Shown here one piece after another: positions 11,930-24,459 of a DNA stretch of 64,000 nt. The position numbers and the translations under genes are program-made. The number at the start of each line of letters is the position of its first letter. The stretch's first letter is position 1. Below the pieces are notes generated by a model. It searched no databases, had not been told where the DNA came from, and worked only from the letters and a program-made list of their open reading frames with translations. The DNA is from Periplaneta americana (lineage: Eukaryota; Arthropoda; Insecta; Blattodea; Blattidae): contig NC_091131.1 in assembly GCF_040183065.1 (NCBI RefSeq), forward strand, positions 17,629,300-17,693,299. The letters run 5' to 3'.

Positions 11930-13009
11930 TGGGCTTGTTAGCTAATCCAGAAGACTGTAGTTCCTAAACGTTAGAAACGTCAAGTTCCAGGACACAAAAG
12001 CCTAATTCCAATAAACACAGTCACCGTGAAAGCCTAAAAACTCATATAAAGCGCCACTCTAGTTTACTGGTTCGGGATCACACACAATTTGGATCACTTA
12101 AGAAGAATACCTCCAAACAATTCCACACAAGCTTTTAGATTATAAACTGACAGAAAACGACAATTGACTCAGCTTACTTATATAATTCCTGAAAATGGAA
12201 TAGGCCAACTGGTATCATCCATTAAACTAGTGCAAGCACAAAACAGTGGAGGTCACCAACCTTGTCGTCAATTGGATTTTGCACCAGTAACATAATATTC
12301 CTGCTTTACAAGGTGATTACTACAAAAAAGAACTTATACAGAGTGAACTAGCCAGGGCTAAAATTCTAACAGCGACTGATTCATATGTAACGACACTACC
12401 ATATGCCGAGGATTCGTTCTGCGCTTTTGCAGTTAGTTTTTTTTTTTTATTGGGTTATTTTACGACGCTGTATCAACATCTCAGTTTTGCAGTTAGTATT
12501 GTGTAACGATGTACTTACTGAATTCACAATTCACGTTCGAAACGACGTTCTTGTGATACCTGGCAGGCTGCACATCTCCACATGCAAAACCTAAGTCTGC
12601 TCTGATAATCGGGTTCCATTAACCTCTGAACTACACGAATTTTGTAAGGTTTTAATTTTAATTGTTTCGTACCTCTTATCACTGACGACTGTGACACTCC
12701 TACCTGCTGAGCTACATGGCGGGATGATGTCGTACGACTTCTCTCTAGTCAGTGGCCAATTTCATCTAACATCTCCTCAGTGAGAACACGCTTCACACAT
12801 GTTCGTTTCTTATCCAGTAATGATCAGTTGTACGAAATTTCTTCAATCAATTGTAAATCATTGCTTTAGAAGACTCTGGCGAATCAGGGAATGACTGATG
12901 GAAGTTTGTTACAACTGTTCTCCAAGATTCGTATTTCACAAAGTTGTCATAAATAAACACTCGTTATTCAAGGCTATATTTCACACACTACTGCACTCTA
13001 AATGTACGG
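11930..13009. other. No gene seen
   Basis: AT-rich, with a short fragment of the common SINE (about 12440-12490: TTTTACGACGCTGTATCAAC). No splice-linked ORFs or RNA genes recognised. Confidence 0.5.
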
Positions 13010-13017
13010 TATACAAC

Positions 13018-13837
13018 CAGTGGCGGCTCGTGAACTTGTGGATTGGGGGCGCTGCAGTAGATTTTGGTATATACAAATTTCACTTCAATCTTCTCCGCAA
13101 GGGAAAGTTGAGAAAAATTAATATTCTGTAATTCACACACACTCATGCTTGCACATTTGCACTGGTTAAGTTACGGTATTAAGACGTCACACCAAAGCAA
13201 CACTCAGATATACTGATGGTCAACAATTTTCTAAAACTGGAAAGAGGTCTCTTTCGTATTTTACATGCTATATCAAAATGATTCTACTCGCGCAAAACAT
13301 TTTCAGTTAAGGAGGCTGGATATAATTATAATAATAAGGCAAAAGAGGATATTAATTTCGTTATATTAACTCGATAAGATTCTACAACAATAAGAATGTG
13401 AAGAGAAAATAAAAATTTTGTCATTAAGTTTCAAGGGAATAGAGAATCCAATTGTGAGAGGGGAGGATAGATCTTCCCTTGTGGCCTGGCTCTGCAAGCT
13501 ACTGCAGCGAAATATGGGTTTTAAACAGCGGCAGTTTCCCTCTGCTTCCCTTCACCTTTCTACCCCCTGACCATGCAAGACACACTCTCTTACGAGCTGT
13601 CCCACCCTGCAGATCCCAGGACGACTTTGAATGCAGTGTCAATTCCAATACAGTCAATGCGCAAAAATATTATGCATCAGATAATAGTACATATTCCGGG
13701 CCAGATGAAATATAAAGCAATTTACTTAAGAAAAGCTATAAAAAATTATTCTACAAATTAAAATAAAAATTATTTTTATTTTCTTGACAAAGCAGGGAGT
13801 GCTGCAGCTCCGCAGCTCTTATGGGCGAGCCGCCCTG
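13018..13837. mobile_element. hAT-like non-autonomous element with exact 8-bp target duplication
   Basis: Starts CAGTGGCGGCTCG and ends CGAGCCGCCCTG, short inverted ends of hAT type, flanked by TATACAAC at 13010-13017 and 13838-13845. Length 820 bp. Two overlapping short ORFs (13479-13761) lack similarity I recognise, so the element cannot encode a transposase. Confidence 0.88.
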
Positions 13838-13845
13838 TATACAAC

Positions 13846-14800
13846 TACACTCTCACTACACGAACTAAACTAAACACAAAATGCACGCGAGCAAGAGGCC
13901 TGATCACTGTGATAGCGCAGCAGTTACTACACATAAGACTTTCCGCTGATGCTGGTCTAGCCCTGGCTGACTCAATCTGTTGTTATTGCCCGAAAATGAC
14001 AGAATGACAAAAATGCCGAAAAAAAAAATAGATTTTTTTACATAACTATGATTCTCAGCATCACCTCCAGAAGCATGCAACAGTTTTGTATCTCTCTGAA
14101 TATTCTCACTCGTTAAGCTGACATAGAAGCAGAAATAATGTAAACATAAATTATTAAATTGCACACTGGACCAAAATTGAAGACCACAGAAATAATTTAA
14201 TTTAGTGCCTCAAACTTCGGTTGTTACAAATACAGAAGCGAGTTTCTGCACCGTGCGACCTGCAAACAGATCGGCAAGAGTTCCAAAAAAATTTCATAAT
14301 TATCAATACTCATTTCAACGAGTATTTTAGACTGAAAATACTGCAACAACATTACCAAAAGCTTGAAACGTACTGTACACAGAAATTAATATCAGTATTT
14401 CACGGCATTATACGTATATGAATTGAACTTACAGTAAAAGTAGTCAAAATGCAGGAGTTGTAAGAGGTCGAAATTTATCCAACTTAAAAAAATATTTTCT
14501 GTATCAAATTGGCACAATGCATGAAAAAGGCAATGCAATTACATTGGTACATTTGCAACATTTGGCATATGCTTCCATGAATCCATTCGTTTAAGGATTA
14601 CTTAAAAGTACACAAGAATTTTCGTTCCATGGTCCCTTAGGCCATTCGTATTAATAATGCTCGTCGCATCCAGCAAAATAATAATGCACTGTTAACCTGT
14701 TATCAACTATAATGATCATTACTAAGTGCTATACAACAATAAATTAGTATCAACACAACTTGTACCTTCAAGTTGAGTTATTTCTTCTTTACAGTGTTGA
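13846..14800. other. No gene seen
   Basis: AT-rich sequence with short unrecognised ORFs on both strands and no defined repeat ends. Confidence 0.45.
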
Positions 14801-14859
14801 CATAGAGTTCTACCTGTATTTAACCCTTTGTAGAATGAGACAATAAAATTAAATAAATA

Positions 14860-15300
14860 GTCAAATATAGTATCTCATTTATTTTGACCACCAAAAATAA
14901 CTCTGTATGGAAGCACCAAATGAAAAATTGTTTCATACAGAAGGTGTACGAAAGTGTCGAGCATTACAGGTGCTATGTTCAGTTCAAATTTGTCATGTAT
15001 GGCAAAGTTCGATAATCGCCGATGTTCGCTCTGCAGCAGAAGGTCTGTTGTGTTTATTCCATAGTGCTGCTCAGCAGATCAAATACAACTGCTGGAGGAA
15101 TCGGAGATTACGAATAAAGCTTTCTTCCATGATCTCCGATAACACTGTGGATGGTAAGAAGGGATGCAGAGATTCAGAGGAAAGCGACAATCAAAGGACG
15201 GAATTCTCAAGGATCGACCGGTGGGACTGGCAGTAACTGTCAGTGGGATAAAATGGCACTGAAGTGGGTATCCGAAACATGGAAAATCTTTCATTCAGTT
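14860..15300. repeat. DNA-transposon end fragment, related in inverse orientation to 17480-17600
   Basis: TTTTGACCACCAAAAATAA, GCACCAAATGAAAAATTGTT and the bases around them match the reverse complement of 17515-17590. It carries a 109-codon ORF (14907-15236) not recognised. Confidence 0.5.
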
Positions 15301-15434
15301 TAAAGTAGCAGAATTTTGTCAAGGAGGTCATTATTAAAGTTCTTTAATTTAATTTTAATTTATTGGTCTGACCCAATATTTTGGGTTTGCCCTGCGACAC
15401 AGAATAGCTCAGAATAAAATTTCAAATGAAAAAT

Positions 15435-15436
<2 letters not shown>

Positions 15437-15487
<51 letters not shown>
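15437..15487 (+). repeat. (AAT)n microsatellite
   Basis: Uninterrupted AAT repeats next to a LINE 3' end. Confidence 0.9.
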
Positions 15488-15488
<1 letters not shown>

Positions 15489-15489
15489 T

Positions 15490-15821
15490 TTTATTTTCGC
15501 TGGCAGAGTTAAGGCCATAAGGCCTTCTCTTCAACTCAACCAGCCTCCTTAATCGATACAATATATATTTAAATTACAAATATTTACACTACACTTAAAA
15601 GGTTCTCCAGCTATATTCTTCAGTTAAGTTTTAAAGTTTTTAAAGACTAGTAGACTACATATTTATTTAAATTTAGATAAAACTATAAGGTAAAGTAGTA
15701 ACTTAATTTATATGCTAATTTAATTCAATGAATTATAATTAATTTAAGATTTGAGTTAGCTAGTAAAATGATGAAAATTAATTTAATATAGGCTTACTAG
15801 GACTATGTTACAGGGAGAAAA

Positions 15822-15870
<49 letters not shown>

Positions 15871-16520
15871 CTAAAATATATTTCTATAATGAGAATATTA
15901 ATGTAATTGCCATAAGAAGTTTTGTAAATCTATTTAGAGAAATTAATGATAATAATAGGAATGGACAGATGTTAGTGTCATTATAATATGTAATAAATAT
16001 TAATCAGCAATTAATTTGTTAAGTAAGAATTTATGTAATTTTGACCTAAATGACAACCCCTTACATCACTCGGTAGCGAGTTCCAATTTCTAGCAACTGA
16101 AACTGTATAAGATGAAGAATATAAAGATGTCTTGTGGTAGGGTATGATGAGCACTTAGCTGATGATATGCGGATAAATTTTGAAAACAAGAAGCCAAATA
16201 GATTGGGGTAGCAGTGCGCAGAATTTGAAATAAGAGGACAAGAGAATGCAGGGCTCGTCGATCGCTTAGCCTTAGCCAAGACAGAGTTTGGAAAGACGGG
16301 GAAACATGATCAGACTTACGAATATTACAAATATAACGGACGCACGCATTATGCACACGTTGTAGCCTGCTGCTCAAATTTGCATTTAGGTTACTTAATA
16401 TAATATCGCAGTAGTCAAAGTGTGGCATCACGAGTGTTTGTACAAGGATTAATTTTAATTTATCAGGAAGAAAGTGCTTCAGTCGCTTTAATGAGTGAAT
16501 AAATATATAAACAGGTTTGA
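15490..16520 (-). pseudogene. Jockey/CR1-like LINE, 3' part
   Basis: Minus frames read MMPHFDYCDIILSNLNANLS, SRLQRVHNACVRYICNIRKS, DHVSPSFQTLSWLRLSDRRA, then frameshift into a short tail. These are the HFDYCD and R.LQRVQN motifs of the RT carboxy part. The distal end (15500-15535) has the hairpin AAGGCC..AAGGCCTT also found at 51740 and 58120, which I take as the 3'UTR signature of the family. Confidence 0.82.
15825..15867 (+). repeat. (TA)n microsatellite
   Basis: About 21 TA units. Confidence 0.9.
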
Positions 16521-16569
16521 GACAAAATTGATTAAGACATAAGAAAAAGAAAATAGAACCAGCTATAAT

Positions 16570-17235
16570 TTAAATTGAATGTACACCATAAAGATGCTGA
16601 TGAAATATCGCTACAGAAAATTTTATTATGTTGGTGACGATGGCATCTTGAAGATCTCTCGTCAGCTTGTATTTTTCCCTCCACTTTACTAAGGCTTTCG
16701 GAATGGTGCCTCTCGCTCCAAAGAAGAGACCGGTAACTATGATTTTTTCAATGTTGTATTTCGCCGGTAGGTACTGAATCGTGGGATCGTAGATTTTCTT
16801 TTTCTCTTCGTTCACTTCAGATGGTTGAGTGGCTGAGATTTCAAATCTGATGGTTGGATCAATTATTTCGGCTGTTTGTTTATTTCTATTTATAGCTATG
16901 ATATCGATCCTATGATTGCTTCCACCATCAGCAATACAATGAATTTCCACGTGAACATCTAGATTTTTGGATCGAAGTGCATCTGCGATCATAGAACGTA
17001 TGATGTTGTGACGTTTTATTCTAAGTACTTCTACCTGCGGGCAACTCCCAAGCACATGTGGTAAAGTTTCATACTCACTGCAGTGCCTACAGTGGGTTGT
17101 GCCTGTTGAGTGACCAGGGAGAGAACGTACTGGTGCCACCATCGCAGTCATTTTTAGCATATCTCTCCATTCAGAACTTGATAAACATTCATGCTTGATG
17201 ATCCACGAGTTGGCTGCAGGTACTTCTTCAAACAA
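16570..17235 (-). CDS. R2-like LINE, carboxy-terminal zinc knuckle and restriction-like endonuclease, partial ORF
   Basis: A 221-codon open frame. Around residues 48-65 CRHCSEYETLPHVLGSCP forms the CCHC knuckle seen just before the endonuclease of R2/NeSL-type elements. HRIDIIAINRNKQTAEIIDP (about residues 110-130) resembles the restriction-like endonuclease core, with D112 and D129 as candidate acidic residues. Then [20 protein letters not shown]. The RT domain is absent, so the copy is 5'-truncated, but the remaining frame is intact. Two other copies are at 42610-42948 and 46550-47123. Confidence 0.75.
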   Translation of the reverse strand: MFEEVPAANSWIIKHECLSSSEWRDMLKMTAMVAPVRSLPGHSTGTTHCRHCSEYETLPHVLGSCPQVEVLRIKRHNIIRSMIADALRSKNLDVHVEIHCIADGGSNHRIDIIAINRNKQTAEIIDPTIRFEISATQPSEVNEEKKKIYDPTIQYLPAKYNIEKIIVTGLFFGARGTIPKALVKWREKYKLTRDLQDAIVTNIIKFSVAIFHQHLYGVHSI

Positions 17236-17284
17236 TACAACTCCTTTTCTCTTCTGGGGGTATACATTATCGGTATTTCAAATT

Positions 17285-17288
17285 TTGT

Positions 17289-17358
<70 letters not shown>
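17285..17358 (+). repeat. (TTA)n microsatellite
   Basis: About 24 TTA units at the 5'-truncation side of the R2-like fragment. Confidence 0.92.
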
Positions 17359-18009
17359 GGTACGGTATATTTATTAATATTATACTATGTTCTAATAGAA
17401 CATATTCATGAATATTATGTAAAAGTGTTTTCCAGAGTTAAAGGCAACGAAGGGCCTGAATAAATTATTTTCAAACAGTAAACCTTAACACATTCATACC
17501 ACATGTTTCTTCAATTCCATTGTAGGAAACAATTTTTCATTTGGTGCTTGTGTATAAAATAATTTTGGGTGGTCAAGATAAATGGGACACCCTGTATAAG
17601 AGCACGTATTTTTCATACACTTCACACAGTAACTAATTAAATCACTATTAATCATTAACTCTGTCAAATGAATCATTCTTGATCACCGCTCTACATATAT
17701 CTTTATGTATTCATCCCATAAGCAACTGAAATGAAAGAAACTGATTTGTAAGTTTACCAACTACCAACTTTCTTTTTACCTTAATCATGCTGGATGGAAT
17801 GACATATGAACGACCTGCATGCACTGAATATTAAATGAAGTGTAGTGCCTTGAAGATGATCATTCTGTTGAACGTCAGCTGGTTCAGTAGCATTTAAAAA
17901 TCATTCTCTCTCAACTGAACATTTTCTAAAATTTTTTATTTAGTATACTGTTTTCTCTTAAAGGAAAAATATTAAAAATGAAACAGTTAAAGCCAACTTA
18001 AAGTAAAAC

Positions 18010-18240
18010 AAAATAGTAATAGGAGGTCATGATTGTTTGGCCAAACACCTGAATAGAAATGGAATATATCAGTCCCCTAACTGCCCATTGTGCAACTCAA
18101 ACCAAGAAATGGATTCGGAACACCTCAAAATCTGTGCTTCAGTGGCTGAGCATGATAATATCTTTGAAAAATATTGGAGTGCAAGAGGTCAAATGACTTT
18201 ATTGTCAAACGCCTGGCATTAGAAAACAACAAACAACAAC
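18010..18240 (+). pseudogene. LINE carboxy end with zinc knuckle, (AAC)n tail
   Basis: Reads [37 protein letters not shown], then LLSNAWH and a stop, followed by AACAACAAACAACAACAA. The CP.C...E...H...C knuckle follows the RNase H domain in this family. A longer copy is at 49184-49678. Confidence 0.85.
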
Positions 18241-19012
18241 AAATAGTAATAGGGAATTTGAGGAAATCCCTGTAATATACAGGGTTCAGGGTGATGGAAT
18301 TAGATATGCAAATTGTTGTAAAGATAATCGCACTCCTTAGACGAATCACACGCAACAGATATTTTAAGTAGAGTGCATTCATTGTAACGGCTCCACCTCA
18401 TCAGATTCCCTATCAGCTGTTTAAAAATATGACATACGATATTGACATTGTTGAAAACAAAGGAATTTTGAGGTTAGGCCTATTAATCATGCGTGACAGC
18501 AAAGAAGAATTTGTAATTGTTTCATGCATATTAATCAAGGAGGAAGAAACGAAAGAGATATTGGTTACATAATACATGTAAGAAATAACTTGATTGCTGT
18601 AATGAAGATGCCTCAAATTATATAATTCATCGTAGTTTTCTACAAGCAAAATAACTTTCCTGTCTTCCATTTTGGGGTGACACTGAACATGGCAGAACAT
18701 AATAGTAACAGTTGAGCAAATAAGATTGATTTATTAAAGGCCATGGTCGCACGAATTGGAAAAGTTGCTCCTCCAAGAATCGTGGACAGATTTACCGAAA
18801 GCCCATGCATGTGATACGACGTAGTAAACGCAGTTACATAACAATTATAGCAAAGACTGTTTTTCTCCAATCTGTGTGATTCATCCGATGATGTGATATG
18901 ATGCAGTGAACGCATATCTTTAGATTAAGGTTGTCTAATGAATGAAATGAAATAAAGTCATATAAGCTGAATAACAGTCAATTCTCCTATAATAATAACA
19001 ACGAAGACAAGT

Positions 19013-19540
19013 ATGGAACTATTTATGTCTTTCAACATCTACCCTGTTCAACAACTACTTGGAGGATTTAGTGAAGAACTGTTTTCAGAACATGGGAGGG
19101 TGACAGTAGAAAGAAGAACAATAAAGTGCGTAAGATTTGCTGCTGATATGGCGTTGTTAGCAGAAGAGGAGATGATACTAAGTGATATGCTACTGGAGCT
19201 AAATGACAGCTGTGAGCAGTATGGGATGAAGATAAATGCCAAGACGAAGTCCATGGTCATAGGAAGAAAAATGAAGAAGGTAAACGTGCGAATTCGAGAC
19301 GATGCAGTAGAGCAAGTGGACAGCTACAGATACTTGGGGTGTAGTATAAGCAGTAACATGAGCTGCTACCAGGAAGTCAAAAGAAGGATAGCAATGATCA
19401 AGGAAGCTTTTAATAGATAAAGGAGCATTTTCTGCAGAACTCTGGTTAAAGAGCTAAGGAAGAGACTAGTGAAGTGCTTTGTGTGAAGTGTGACACTGTA
19501 CCCATATGGGGCAGAAACATGTACATTTTGACAAAGTGAA
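19013..19540 (+). pseudogene. LINE reverse transcriptase fragment
   Basis: Frame 19013-19420 reads KCVRFAADMALLAEEEMIL, then YGMKINAKTKSMVIGRKMK and VDSYRYLGCSIS. FAADMALLAE stands where the catalytic FADDMALLAE motif is expected, so the first catalytic aspartate is lost. Continues in other frames to about 19540 with KRLVKCFV and GAETCTF. Same family as 2565-3036. Confidence 0.85.
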
Positions 19541-19936
19541 GAGAAACTACTAGAACTGTGTTACAAAGAGTGAGTGGAAAAAGAACTATGAATGACTGAA
19601 CCTCTGATAAATACTGTTACTGTTATGTATCCATCAGTATGAGTGTATGAAGTTATGAATGTACTGTGCATGCGTCTGTTTCGTGTCCATGTCAAAGCAC
19701 AACTGAATAATGTTATTTTTTTAAATATGTTAGAGAGTTTTCGCACCCTCGTCGCCCACAAAATGGATAATGCTATGTTCACATCAGAAGTGACATATTT
19801 GGTGACGTAGGTTTATGTTCGTAAAGCTTCGGAAAGAATCATAAGCAATCGGTGTTTGCTGACAACATGAAGTCCAATATAGTCCACTGTAGTCTATTCA
19901 GTTGTTGTTTTTCACGAGAAATGAGGGGTATTTTGA

Positions 19937-20517
19937 TCAGTGTTCATTATAGATGCCTGTTGCTAGTAGCCAGAGGTGGGGTGTAGTCAATATATACTGC
20001 AGGGCTGTGTCTTCTGCAACTGGTACTGATGATTTTAATTTACTTCTTTTGTGGTTTATGGATGGACAGTATAGAAGAATGTGTTCCAGATCTTCATCAT
20101 GATTATTACACCACAGACAAGTAGGATTATCAGAAATGTGAAATCGGTGTAGGTACAATTGAGTGACAATGTGACCTGTTCTGGCTCTTGTTAAAAATGT
20201 TTGAACATGTCTGGGCAAGTTTTTGTACATTTCCAGGTCATTTGGTTTCTTTTGTACAGACTGTAAAATTGTTCCTTTGTCAGAAGAGAGCCAATTGTTG
20301 ATCCATAGGTTTGTAAAATGAGACTTCACTGAAGCAAAAGCACTGGATAGAGATATCACTTGAAGGGGTTTTGGTTGCAAATATGTTGCCTGTTTTGTAA
20401 TATTATCGATTTTCTCGTTTCCAGGTATGCCATAATGACTAGGTATCCATTGAAATGTTATTTCCTTTTGGAATTCTTTTAGTTTACTTAGTTGTTTCTG
20501 AATTGGAATAATAATAA
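19937..20517 (-). pseudogene. LINE RNase H / carboxy-terminal fragment
   Basis: Open without an ATG: FQKEITFQWIPSHYGIPGNE, KIDNITKQATYLQPKPLQVI, then LTRARTGHIVTQLYLHRFHI and CLWCNNHDEDLEHILLYCP. QWIPSHYGIPGNEKID is the RNase H WIPSHxGIxGNExAD motif and CxWC...E...H...C is a zinc knuckle. I-clade/Jockey-like. The frame is open over about 190 codons. Confidence 0.85.
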
Positions 20518-20709
20518 TGATATTTAATCAATCGAACTGCAATTTTTTTAACTGATAGCTCAATGTCTGAGGAAAACAGAAAAAAATTCGTAATGAAAAT
20601 ATTTTCTGAAAAGTGAGGAAAAAACTTAACTTCGAAGTGATTATTCAGAATTGACATTTACACCTTCAAAAGTTGGTAAGTGGCAAACTTTATATTTTTC
20701 ACTTTTGAT

Positions 20710-20726
20710 GGGGGGGGGGGGGGGGG
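20710..20726 (+). repeat. Homopolymer G run (17)
   Basis: Seventeen consecutive G. Confidence 0.95.
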
Positions 20727-21188
20727 TTCAAAGTGAGAGAAATATTGAGAAAGAATGGAAATTACTTTTAAAAGTGGTCACTATTCAATCTGTACTGGTT
20801 TCTGAATTATAGTGAGTTAAACAAAGGAATGTTTTTGCTTGGTAGAGAGTGGAATCTCAATGAAAAATTCTTTCCCGAGCCTTCTGATATTTCGGCCTGA
20901 ATAATTTATCCATCTTGAGCTGTTCTGAGTAGAAGAATATCATCCACAAACGAGATGCCATGTTTTTAACACTGAATTAGGCCTATGGTAAACTTCTTTC
21001 ACTTCCACGTTATCCTTCTAGAGATAGCGGATCTGCTATTTAAATAACATGAAGTGAATGTCTCTGATTAGCTCGTTCATCAATGTTGTCAACACAGCGT
21101 TAACCGTTTACCGTACCAGTAGGGTGCGAAAACTCTCTATTGCAACGTATCAATTATAATAAACTCTGACTCTCCATCATTATATCAA

Positions 21189-22090
21189 GTACTTACGTAC
21201 TAACAGCAAATACCTTACTACAATAATACCGGACAGCTGTATACTAGCAGCATTGGCGTGAGTGCGAAATATCACGGACCTGACATCTAGCAGAGAGGGA
21301 TGGAATTACGTTCACATATACAAATATTAACATAACGAGATTCGGAGTATTGTTTAAAACGTGAGTTACTAATGTGGAATTATATATGAAACACTTAAGA
21401 AATGTCGAATAGTATTAATGTAAAATTATTATCTTATATCAAAGCTGCATATTATGAGAAATACTGCATACTTCATATTACTTTCCGTTATTAATTGTTA
21501 CATATTTTGTCTCTGGTTTACCGAGACAAAATCAATCTGATATTAGGAATGAATTTACAGTAATGTTTTATATACGCATTGCTGACAACTGCAAAGATAA
21601 AATTGATAGTAATCTGATGCTTGTAATAATTAGTAAAGGCGTGTGGACAACAATAAAACTTAATTTAATAAAACTTTAAAATCCAATACATTTTAACTTC
21701 TATTTATTTATTAGGTCTAAATAAAAAAACTAATTTGTATTTTTCTTCAACACAAAGACGAAGGAATTAGGCCTACTAAAGAATGTTGTTGACTTACGTT
21801 TTATGAACTGACGGAAATCGAAAGTACGGATTGGAGCAATTTGTAATGCTGCAATTGTCACAATTATAAACAGCACATATACACCCTGACATTTTAACAC
21901 TAGTACTAATTCATAAAACTATTAACAAATTAACTAGCCCAGCAACAATATACATTGCAGTTGATTACAGCTTGTTTCGCGAGTATCTCCATCCTGGCAG
22001 GTAGGTAGCAGCACCATCGTCGTTCGCACGTAAAACTGCTAGCTGTCCGGTATTATTATAGTAAGGTACTTGCTAACAGTATGCCAGTAC
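21189..22090. mobile_element. DNA transposon-like element with about 50-bp imperfect inverted ends
   Basis: GTACTTACGTACTAACAGCA (21189) and continuing ATACCTTACTACAATAATAC CGGACAGCT pair with the complement of 22042-22090 with a few differences. About 900 bp, no ORF recognised. Confidence 0.68.
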
Positions 22091-22892
22091 TATATCACTG
22101 TAACTTATTCACTGTTTTTTAACTAACATTAATGGTACACCAGCACATATATTAAATTAATAATGTTAATGAAAAGTACGTAAGAGAAGTTATTCTTCTC
22201 ACAACAATATCGATGTGAAGAATTTCAAATTGACAGAGTTGATAGATTAGAAATATCCCTGATTATGACAGATGGCAATAATCATAAGTTTCACTCACAT
22301 AAAGCAATTCTACGAATGTATATCTAATCCTAGAAAATTATTTGCCTTCCTAATCACTTGTGACTAACCTACTCCACAAAATCACAAATTAAATACCGAA
22401 AGAGACAAAGACAGAACTAACAGCTGAAATTGAATTAATCTACTTCTGAGATGGATGGCACCACAGCTCATTTCTCTACAAAGGGTTAAATATATAACAA
22501 GTCATAGAGTTTGGTATATTTACACGACTTGATATGCTTACACGGAATTGTACACTGGTTGTAGAGGACAGTAAACTATCTGGGCTACAATAAACAAAGC
22601 TTGTCTTTTATGGAAGCATATGTTAAAAGTTTTGCAAAGCAGATTTTCTGTACAATGTGTATAATGTTGAGCTGCAAAGCAATGGACTCTGGTGAGATCA
22701 CTGCACGACTGAGTACCGACCAACGAGGAACACATGACAGTCGTCACACACCCGAACCGGCTTCGCAGATGACGGCAGTGACATTGCATTGTCTGAACAC
22801 GCATTGCAGAATATCTCCCCACAGTTCCGGCAGTGGTGCTGCAACACAACAATTTAATGTCAAACTCCATACTAACAAGGAGACCTTACTAA

Positions 22893-23126
22893 ATTTTACA
22901 TTTTAATTATGGTTTATTTAACGATGCTCGCAACTGCCCAGTTTATATCAGCATCGCCAGTGTGCTGGAATTTTGTCCCACAGGAGTTCTTTTACATGCC
23001 AGTAAATCTAATAACATGAGCCTGTCGCATTTAAGCATACTTAAATGCCATCGACCTGGGCTGGGATCAAACCCGCAACCTCGAGCACAGAAAGCCAACG
23101 CTATACCGACTGTGCCAGGCAGATGA
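22893..23126 (-). mobile_element. tRNA-derived SINE (variant)
   Basis: TTTATTTAACGATGCTCGCA start, GGGATCAAACCCGCAACCTC (complement of a B box) and a tRNA-like end. Flanking CTTACTAA (22884, 23130) suggests a target duplication. Confidence 0.75.
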
Positions 23127-23138
23127 GATCTTACTAAT

Positions 23139-24448
23139 CATCAGATTGAGACTTCTGTTGAAAGTTTCTATAGGGTGAACTGAAAGTAATGTCATTAATT
23201 TCGGAAGGTTATTCTTTGAAATATATCAAACAAAACAGGGAACAACTGCACAATACACATGGTAGAGCAACACCAACTATGCTGGCCACTAGTCACCGGG
23301 CTGTATCGAGCCGTGTGAAACAAATGACAATCGAAATGGTTGTAGTAAAATTCGCGACTATATCCTCCAATAATTTATTTTATTTTTATTTGATATTGAA
23401 CATAACAGGCAAAGCCCAATTATAATGTTCAAGACTGACAAAGTAATTTAAAAAACATAAACTCTGCTAGTAAAGTTCAAGGTTTACGGAGTATAATGGC
23501 GATGTTTTCAATACACTGAAAGAAACTGCAAATGTAGTAAGATCTTATAGTAGGTTATCACAAAATAAAGGGAAAAAAAAAGGTGTGGTTCAGAGAATAT
23601 CACTGAAATGAACGAAAGTATGTATATGCAAGATATGTAACTGGAGCACGAAGGTAACTTCTTCATTTGATCTGGAATGTGCATGCGAAAATAAATCCAG
23701 ATAAGGATCACACTGGCACTGCATGAGAGGTCCGCATATGCGTCTCAACATTACAAGCCCTTTCTAAGATTTTTTATTAATACGAAAAATAATAGTATGT
23801 AATGCTAACGTCAATATATTTGAAAATGTTGTTAAGGAACAACATAATCCTAACCAAAGTATATTTAAAAATATTAATAAGTCTTATCACTGTCCGTGTG
23901 TCTAATTTAGACTAGTATATGTGTTTGCTCATCTAATCCTACCTAACCTTGTGGCTAACAATGGTGCTATCTGTCAGTAATGTTCAGAACGAAGGAGGTA
24001 GAGAAAGAGAAAAAACAAATTTCTTCTTCTATCAACGCCACATGCCAAAATCATGCCCTTATGTTGGTGACAATGTGTATTTAGTTCTATTTGGTCGTAA
24101 CCATAATGGCATGGTTGAAAGCTACCGTAACTAATTCTTCAGTTTCGCGCAAAAAGTTAAATATATTTTGCTCGTTTTTGCTTTACTTTCGAGATAAAAA
24201 CTGTTTCATATGAAACATTTCATTGAGTGTTTTGAGAAAGCCATTGATTTAATTCCCGATATGCTCTGTCAATTTAAGAGAGTAATGTATTATAATAATA
24301 ATTGATTGATAGGATTTTAGTCTTGTCCTTTACATGTGCAAAAATTTGATCCGAACAAATGTAACTTTTTGGTCTCAGAAAGGATTTTAAAAGGTTTGTA
24401 GCATATGCATAATATCTCCAGCTAATACATGTAAAACCTTAATTCGAA
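23139..24448. other. No gene seen
   Basis: AT-rich with short unrecognised ORFs; nothing with splice-linked coding potential. Confidence 0.45.
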
Positions 24449-24459
24449 TCCTGATAGTT

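Larger units (their letters stand above)
19730..21139. mobile_element. Candidate DNA transposon with 19-bp inverted ends
   Basis: TAGAGAGTTTTCGCACCCT at 19730 and its complement AGGGTGCGAAAACTCTCTA ending at 21139. The interval contains a LINE fragment (19937-20517) and a 17-base G run, so it may be an element that captured or later received a LINE. Target duplication not certain. Confidence 0.5.

Noticed and set aside
13018-13837. Overlapping plus-strand ORFs 13479-13715 and 13573-13761 as a possible gene
   Set aside because: They lie wholly inside a hAT-like MITE with defined ends and show no recognisable domain.
17191-17463. Tyrosine-rich or isoleucine-rich repeat protein
   Set aside because: It is the translation of the (TTA)n microsatellite at 17285-17358.
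22538-22906. Cysteine/histidine-rich minus ORF 22870-22538 as the missing FYVE exon
   Set aside because: Spacing of cysteines does not fit a FYVE finger, there is no acceptor in the right phase and no RVCD-type motif.
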